From: Viscum album
Lineage: Eukaryota > Streptophyta > Magnoliopsida > Santalales > Viscaceae
DNA length: 64,000 nt
Reading direction: 5' to 3'
Assembly: GCA_963277665.1 (NCBI GenBank)
Contig: OY728136.1
Coordinates: forward strand, 1,981,020,576-1,981,084,575
Positions 60,037 to 64,000 of this stretch are shown piece after piece. The position numbers and the translations under genes are program-made. The notes under the pieces were generated by a model. The model saw nothing but the letters and a program-made list of their open reading frames with translations, was not told where the DNA came from and did no database searches. Position 1 is the stretch's first letter. Each line of letters starts with the position of its first letter.

Positions 60037-60136
60037 ATCACCCCACCATTAGAGCACAACATCCTCATTTTGATCCCTATATCTCAACCAAGGTAGTGCA
60101 CCGCACCTAAGGCTGGGTTCCACCTCTAATAATAAA

Positions 60137-60453
60137 TGTAACAACTAAGTCCTAGTGACAGCACAGACACTCCGCCTTAACATGGTCATCGGGTCCTGGC
60201 CCTCCAGGTACCACAAGATTCCCCGCAAACACGTGGTCCCCACCCAAGGGTCCACCCACAGGCCTGAACGGGTCATTTGACAAATGAAAATCCCCTCAGG
60301 TCAACACATGTTCTTTCCAGTGTTCTTTGTCCTCACTCACACACACCCTGTGAAGCTTCCCAGAAGGTCACCCATCCTGATCACTACTCCAGGCCATGCC
60401 CGCTTAACTGTGGAGTTCTAATCTGACAGGCTCTCGAAATGGAAGGTGCACCT
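60137..60453 (-). repeat. Cassandra LTR (5' LTR, cut by insertion)
   Basis: Aligns with 59663 onward until GTGCACCT at 60453. The remaining LTR sequence presumably lies beyond the inserted chromovirus, outside the window. Its 5S-like segment (about 60357-60428) keeps AGTTAAGCGGGCATGG and GGATGGGTGACC. Confidence 0.8.
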
Positions 60454-61147
60454 TGTCCCGACCCGACCCCGGGTCCTATGTTGTGGCTTTCCCAAGCTCG
60501 CCTTCCATAGGCCAGGGGCTGACGACAAGCACCAAAAGTGTAATTCCCTAAAACTGGGAAGGCATTGCCTTTATAACCTATAAACACACATAACGGAGCA
60601 CAATATGGAAACAAAACACTAAGAAAAACTGTATAAAAAAATTGTGCTGAATGAAAAACGGGCCAGAAATACTAGCACAACTATAAATTACAAGAAAAAG
60701 TTAGTACAACTGAAGAAAATAAAAATTGCCATAGGGTCATCCTCTAAGGTTCCAACCTAATGGGTAGGTACAGATTGCCTCATCAGCACTCCAGTTCCAT
60801 CTGTCTCCTCAGTGTACCTTTACGCCGTATGGTCCACCTCCGGAACCCGTCCTGTCTTGGAACTCTCAGCCTCGGTAAGTGATGTCTGTCGTCTGCATCC
60901 AACACAATAAGGTGCGGGCATAGCCTGTATAGGGGTGAGTATAACGATACTCAGTAGGGACCCCGAGACCCTCAAGGTATCACAAAATCCAACAAGGATA
61001 ATCCATAAGTATGAAATCAATAGATAACCCTACTTAGGAATATTCCAATACATATACCCAAGTTATCAAGTAATTAATCCCAATCATGAGGAAAACAAAA
61101 ATGTTACTGACTCTGCTCTACCAGGATTTTTATTCACATTAATGAAA

Positions 61148-61424
61148 CCACGGCGGCTGGAGAACCCCTACTCGGTTGAGTATAGTGGGCCAGCCGCGAC
61201 ACCATGGGGCTTCCCACTAACCTTGGACTGTTGAGGTACTCCTCATATCGAGTATCGTGGGTCTGTTGTGTCACCAAGGTGCTCCCCACCATGGGTCTGC
61301 AGCCACAACCAGGCGCTCCCCCTAATATCCTACAGAGGTACTCCTCCTATTGAGTACCGCCGGTCTGCCGTCACAACTTGGTGCTCCTCCATCGTGGGTC
61401 TACGTCCACAATCAGGCGCTCCCC
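61148..61424. repeat. ~103-bp tandem repeats in the chromovirus LTR
   Basis: Two clear units (61232-61320 and 61335-61424) share GAGGTACTCCTC, GAGTA, GGGTCTGC, GGTGCTCC and CAGGCGCTCCCC. A third, more distant unit begins near 61148 (CCCCTACTCGGTTGAGTA). Confidence 0.75.
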
Positions 61425-61839
61425 AGTGGGCTAGTCAAGTCACTCCGAGTCAATCGGTCAGCAGTCGTCAAGTCTCAGCTAGCTACTAGGTCTCTGCACT
61501 CTGTCTGCTCTTATCTGTAAGGACCTGCTCCATAAGCTATTGTCTGATACTCCAACTGTCAAAAAGTCCCACGTAGAAGTATCTCAAAGGTCTGCCACGC
61601 CATATATGTCTCAACGCAATAGATGACTTGTCAATCGAATGCCCGATCTGTGAGTTATTAGCCTTTTAGTCCCGGGGACCCAGTTGGATTCATGCGCGAT
61701 CCAACGTGACCGTATCTCAACTATACCACACACTCTACTGGGGTATAATCAATGGAACATTCACGCTCTAAGATTACGAGGGCCACTTATGGATTTTCAA
61801 ACAGACGCTTGGTGCCAAAGATATGGCCAAATTAATGTA

Positions 61840-62560
61840 AAGGGGTCACAGTGGGCCTGGGTCCGATCTGACACGGTCGGGCAGACCTGGTCTCGGTTGA
61901 CCCGGCCTGACGCGTTGGGTCTAGCCTAGCCCGTTAGGCGGGCCAACCCATTAGGTTCAACCCAACCCGCTGGTCCCCACCCAGTAGGCCACGATGAGTC
62001 GTGGAGTTCTACGAGATCACGGACCGGTCACGAGGGCACAGACCGGCCATGGGTCGGTGTGAGGTCGGTTCGGCCCGGGGGGTTCTGCGTGGGCGGCTCG
62101 GCTAGGAGGGCACCACGAGGGCGCGGCGCGGCCCGTAGGGCGCCGCGAGGGGTCAGCTCGTGGAGGATCAGCCTGGGGATGAGGTGGCGCAGCTAAGGCC
62201 ATGAGGTCAGCCCGGCTGAGGTACGCGGGGAACAAGGAGGCTAACGGGTCAGCTTGGACAGCGGCGGTGCGGAGCACGCGGGGCGAGTTGGGTGCGCGGA
62301 CCTGGAGCCACTGGGCACGCGGGCCGCGCGGAGTCCTGAGGGCCGGGTCTCAGGAGGGTGCCGCGAGGGGAATTGGAAATGTGGTGGCTGGGAGACGGGG
62401 CACGGTGTGGCCGCAGCATGGCCCGGTCGTGGTGTGGAGTGGCTTGACCGGTTCGGCTAGCTCGTGGCACAGCTGGCAGGTAGTGCCACCGGCATGGCTC
62501 AAAAGCTGGAGGGCGACGCGGTTCGGAACGAGGTGCCTGAGCATCGTGGGGGCGACACAG
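61840..62560. other. GC- and CpG-rich segment of the chromovirus LTR
   Basis: Strong compositional contrast with the rest of the window. Long open frames exist on both strands (for example 62201-62614 plus, 62350-62658 minus), as expected in GC-rich DNA. None resembles a known protein. Confidence 0.65.
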
Positions 62561-63410
62561 GTTTCCTTCATCACATTTGTCACCTCATCGCCATGTCGAA
62601 GTACATCACAATGAAGATTGGTGGAGGGGTCAGACCACGTTGGTTTGGTCTGCACCATTTTGCATTTAGGGTTATAGCAATTGGATCACAAACATGAAGC
62701 AAAGAACGAGCATGGAAGATATCTTAAAAACATCATTTCCCATAATTCCTCAATCACAAAAATATTCCCAACCTGTGAGGAAAAATATCCGCAGATCAAC
62801 TTGATAATAAGATGGCCTGTGTTCATTGTTTTGGAAGAAAACTAACAAGGGAATAATATCAAACATAAATAAAATTAAACCCCTATATTTGTTAGTTGTT
62901 CATTGATAGAGTCCCAGGGAAGAAGAAGGAGTTGTCATCATTCGTCGTCTCTGCCACACACTTCCAATCCCAAGCTTGTAGATCAGTTCATTGACAATGA
63001 TGAGGAGGGAGGTTCGGTCGTCGAAGACGTCCTATGTCAGTTGCTTTCGCATAGTGCTTCTAAGGAAGAAGTCGAAGACGCTCTTTTCTGGTATTGTTCG
63101 TTGGAATAATGTGTTCTTCGTTCTTCATTGGCGATATCTTTTCTCTCAAAAGCTCCTTCCCCTATTTCCAACAAAAGAAAAGGTAGCAAAGAATAATATA
63201 TTTTGAAATCTATTAAGTCGTTGGCATAAGAATTCAAATTCGTTAAATTAATTATGTTGGTTGTACTTAATTAATACATGAGGTTTCCATAATTAAAAGA
63301 GAGGAAGGGTTGACACTATTAAAGAATTGGGGTGGATAGACTCTCCCTCATGAATGAGGGGAGTTGAGAGGTTTCCCTCTCCCACCAATATTAGGGGGTT
63401 GAGTCTCGGG

Positions 63411-63536
63411 TGGTCCCCACATCGTAGCCTCTCCTGGGAGGTTAGGTTCGGCTGGGCCCCACCACTATAACCTTTCATGGGAGGTTATGGTGTGGTGGTC
63501 CCCACCTCTAACTTCCACATGGGTGGTTATAATAGA
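63411..63536. repeat. Three ~42-bp tandem repeats
   Basis: Units start near 63411, 63453 and 63496, each with TGGTCCCCAC or TGGGCCCCAC, a TARCYTYYC stretch and TGGGAGGTTA or TGGGTGGTTA. The AACC...GGTT halves can also pair with each other. Confidence 0.75.
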
Positions 63537-63870
63537 TATAAATGAAATAAAACATGATTTTATTATATTTTATTATTCCCACAAAAAACCCAAAAACTAT
63601 ATTGCACTCTCAACCAACTGTCGTCGAGGTGAAAGTTTTCTTAAGAGAATATCGGTGCTGGGAGTTCAATAGTGCCCTCAAATTTCAATTCTGATCACCA
63701 ATTAAAATGTAATAAAAAACCACTCATACATTTGCTGAATATACCTGAACAAAATTTCAAAAATTGATTTCGGGCACTCTGGGCCTCGGAATCAAGAACT
63801 GTCATGTTTTGCGGACTCATAAAATTATCATTTAATTAAAAACATTACATGGAAATTCTGGTTCTTTACA

Positions 63871-63881
63871 TTCTACCCCCT
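63871..63881 (-). promoter_or_regulatory. Polypurine tract of the chromovirus
   Basis: Minus strand GAGGGGGTAGAA just before the LTR start TGTAAAG. Same form as the tract at 7189-7200. Confidence 0.8.
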
Positions 63882-63916
63882 CAGGGATTTACATCCCCAT
63901 AAGCTACAAATCATAA

Positions 63917-64000
63917 CTAAGGGAACAAGTGGGGGTATTGAGCACGCATCTGAGCCTCCCGCTCCCATGTGCTCTCTTGGAGGCTCTCGTGCCGCCATCG
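63917..64000 (-). CDS. pol: C-terminal end of chromovirus polyprotein (chromodomain), partial
   Basis: The minus strand is open from the window edge to TAG at 63917, giving 27 codons: RWRHESLQESTWEREAQM, then RAQYPHLFP. The spacing W....-ES/EATWE-E-EM---YP-LF is the end of the chromodomain that follows integrase in plant chromoviruses and directs insertion to marked chromatin. The stop lies about 36 bases before the purine tract. No break is seen in this piece, which fits a young element. The rest of gag-pol lies outside the window. Confidence 0.82.
   Translation of the reverse strand, partial: RWRHESLQESTWEREAQMRAQYPHLFP

Larger units (their letters stand above)
59663..60453 (-). mobile_element. 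Cassandra-type TRIM retrotransposon (5S rRNA-bearing LTRs), interrupted
   Basis: On the minus strand, a 374-bp LTR (59663-60036) starts TGTAACACCCC and ends TGTTACA. A second copy begins at 60137, with only 100 bases between. The interior starts (minus strand) with a mutated Met primer-binding site (TATTATTAGAG near 60122-60136 for TGGTATCAGAG) and ends with a GGTGGGGTG purine tract. Each LTR carries a 5S rRNA-like segment in the same direction. These are the hallmarks of the Cassandra family, which has no proteins and depends on other elements. The second LTR stops at 60453, where a chromovirus has inserted. Confidence 0.85.
60454..63870 (-). repeat. 3' LTR of a Tekay/Del-like chromovirus
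   Basis: Read on the minus strand the LTR starts TGTAAAGAACC at 63870, directly after a purine tract. It ends GGGTCGGGTCGGGACA at 60454, the style of ending seen in plant Tekay/Del elements. It is about 3.4 kb, so this is a long-LTR family. It contains tandem repeats at 61148-61424 and 63411-63536 and a CpG-rich part at 61840-62560. CpG is far less depleted here than in the plastid blocks, which suggests a much younger insertion. Open frames inside it are overlapping on both strands and not credible genes. Confidence 0.75.

Noticed and set aside
59885..60428. Nuclear 5S rRNA gene array
   Set aside because: Only the 3' part of the 5S sequence is present, twice, each inside a TG...CA-bounded repeat with primer site and purine tract between. 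It is a Cassandra-type element.
62201..62658. Long overlapping open frames in GC-rich DNA, up to 137 codons
   Set aside because: GC-rich sequence has few stops. Frames exist on both strands, give Arg/Ala/Gly-rich text with no motif and lie inside an LTR.

Overview
The window looks like nuclear DNA of a flowering plant. It holds no gene that I would call intact. Two classes of sequence fill it: LTR retrotransposons at both ends, and between them about 45 kb of old, heavily decayed chloroplast DNA (a nuclear plastid insertion, NUPT). The plastid genes are recognisable by content and order but carry frameshifts, stops and many C-to-T / G-to-A changes. This is the pattern expected of methylated, unconstrained nuclear DNA. 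Nested retrotransposons beside them argue against an organellar genome.

Layout. (1) 204-11422: one old LTR retrotransposon with very long LTRs (about 4.2 kb each), a Met-tRNA primer-binding site, a polypurine tract and a broken gag with zinc knuckles. No protease, reverse transcriptase or integrase is visible in its 2.8 kb interior. (2) 11423-about 14000: AT-rich, unassigned. (3) About 14050-40395: a plastid block colinear with small single copy, inverted repeat (IR) and start of large single copy: ycf1 3' end, rps15, psaC, ccsA, trnL-UAG, then trnN, trnR, rrn5, rrn4.5, rrn23, trnA, trnI, rrn16, trnV, rps12 exon 2, rps7, a 5' stub of ndhB, trnL-CAA, ycf2, trnI-CAU, rpl23, rpl2, rps19, rpl22. 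(4) About 40400-41180: a small block with trnS-GGA. (5) About 41180-49530: a second, independently decayed copy of trnN to beyond trnV, in the same orientation as the first. (6) About 49640-50045: a GC-richer non-plastid insert. (7) About 50050-52600: the 5' third of ycf1 on the minus strand. (8) About 52640-55967: matK, trnK 3' exon, psbA, trnH. (9) 56165-59455: trnS-GCU, psbI, psbK, trnQ-UUG, rps16. (10) 59663-60453: a Cassandra-type TRIM element with 5S rRNA-like sequence in its LTRs. (11) 60454-64000: a chromovirus LTR inserted into the second Cassandra LTR, plus the last codons of its polyprotein with a chromodomain end.

The ndh genes are absent from the plastid blocks (no ndhA, D, E, F, G, H or I where they should lie, and only the first part of ndhB). 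Yet rps16, rps15, rpl23 and ycf2 remain. The simplest reading is an angiosperm whose plastome had already lost ndh function when the DNA moved, as in many orchids and some other lineages. Deletion after transfer is possible, and the family is not proven. All plastid assignments rest on resemblance to remembered plastid genes, and boundaries in decayed DNA are good to roughly 5-50 bases.
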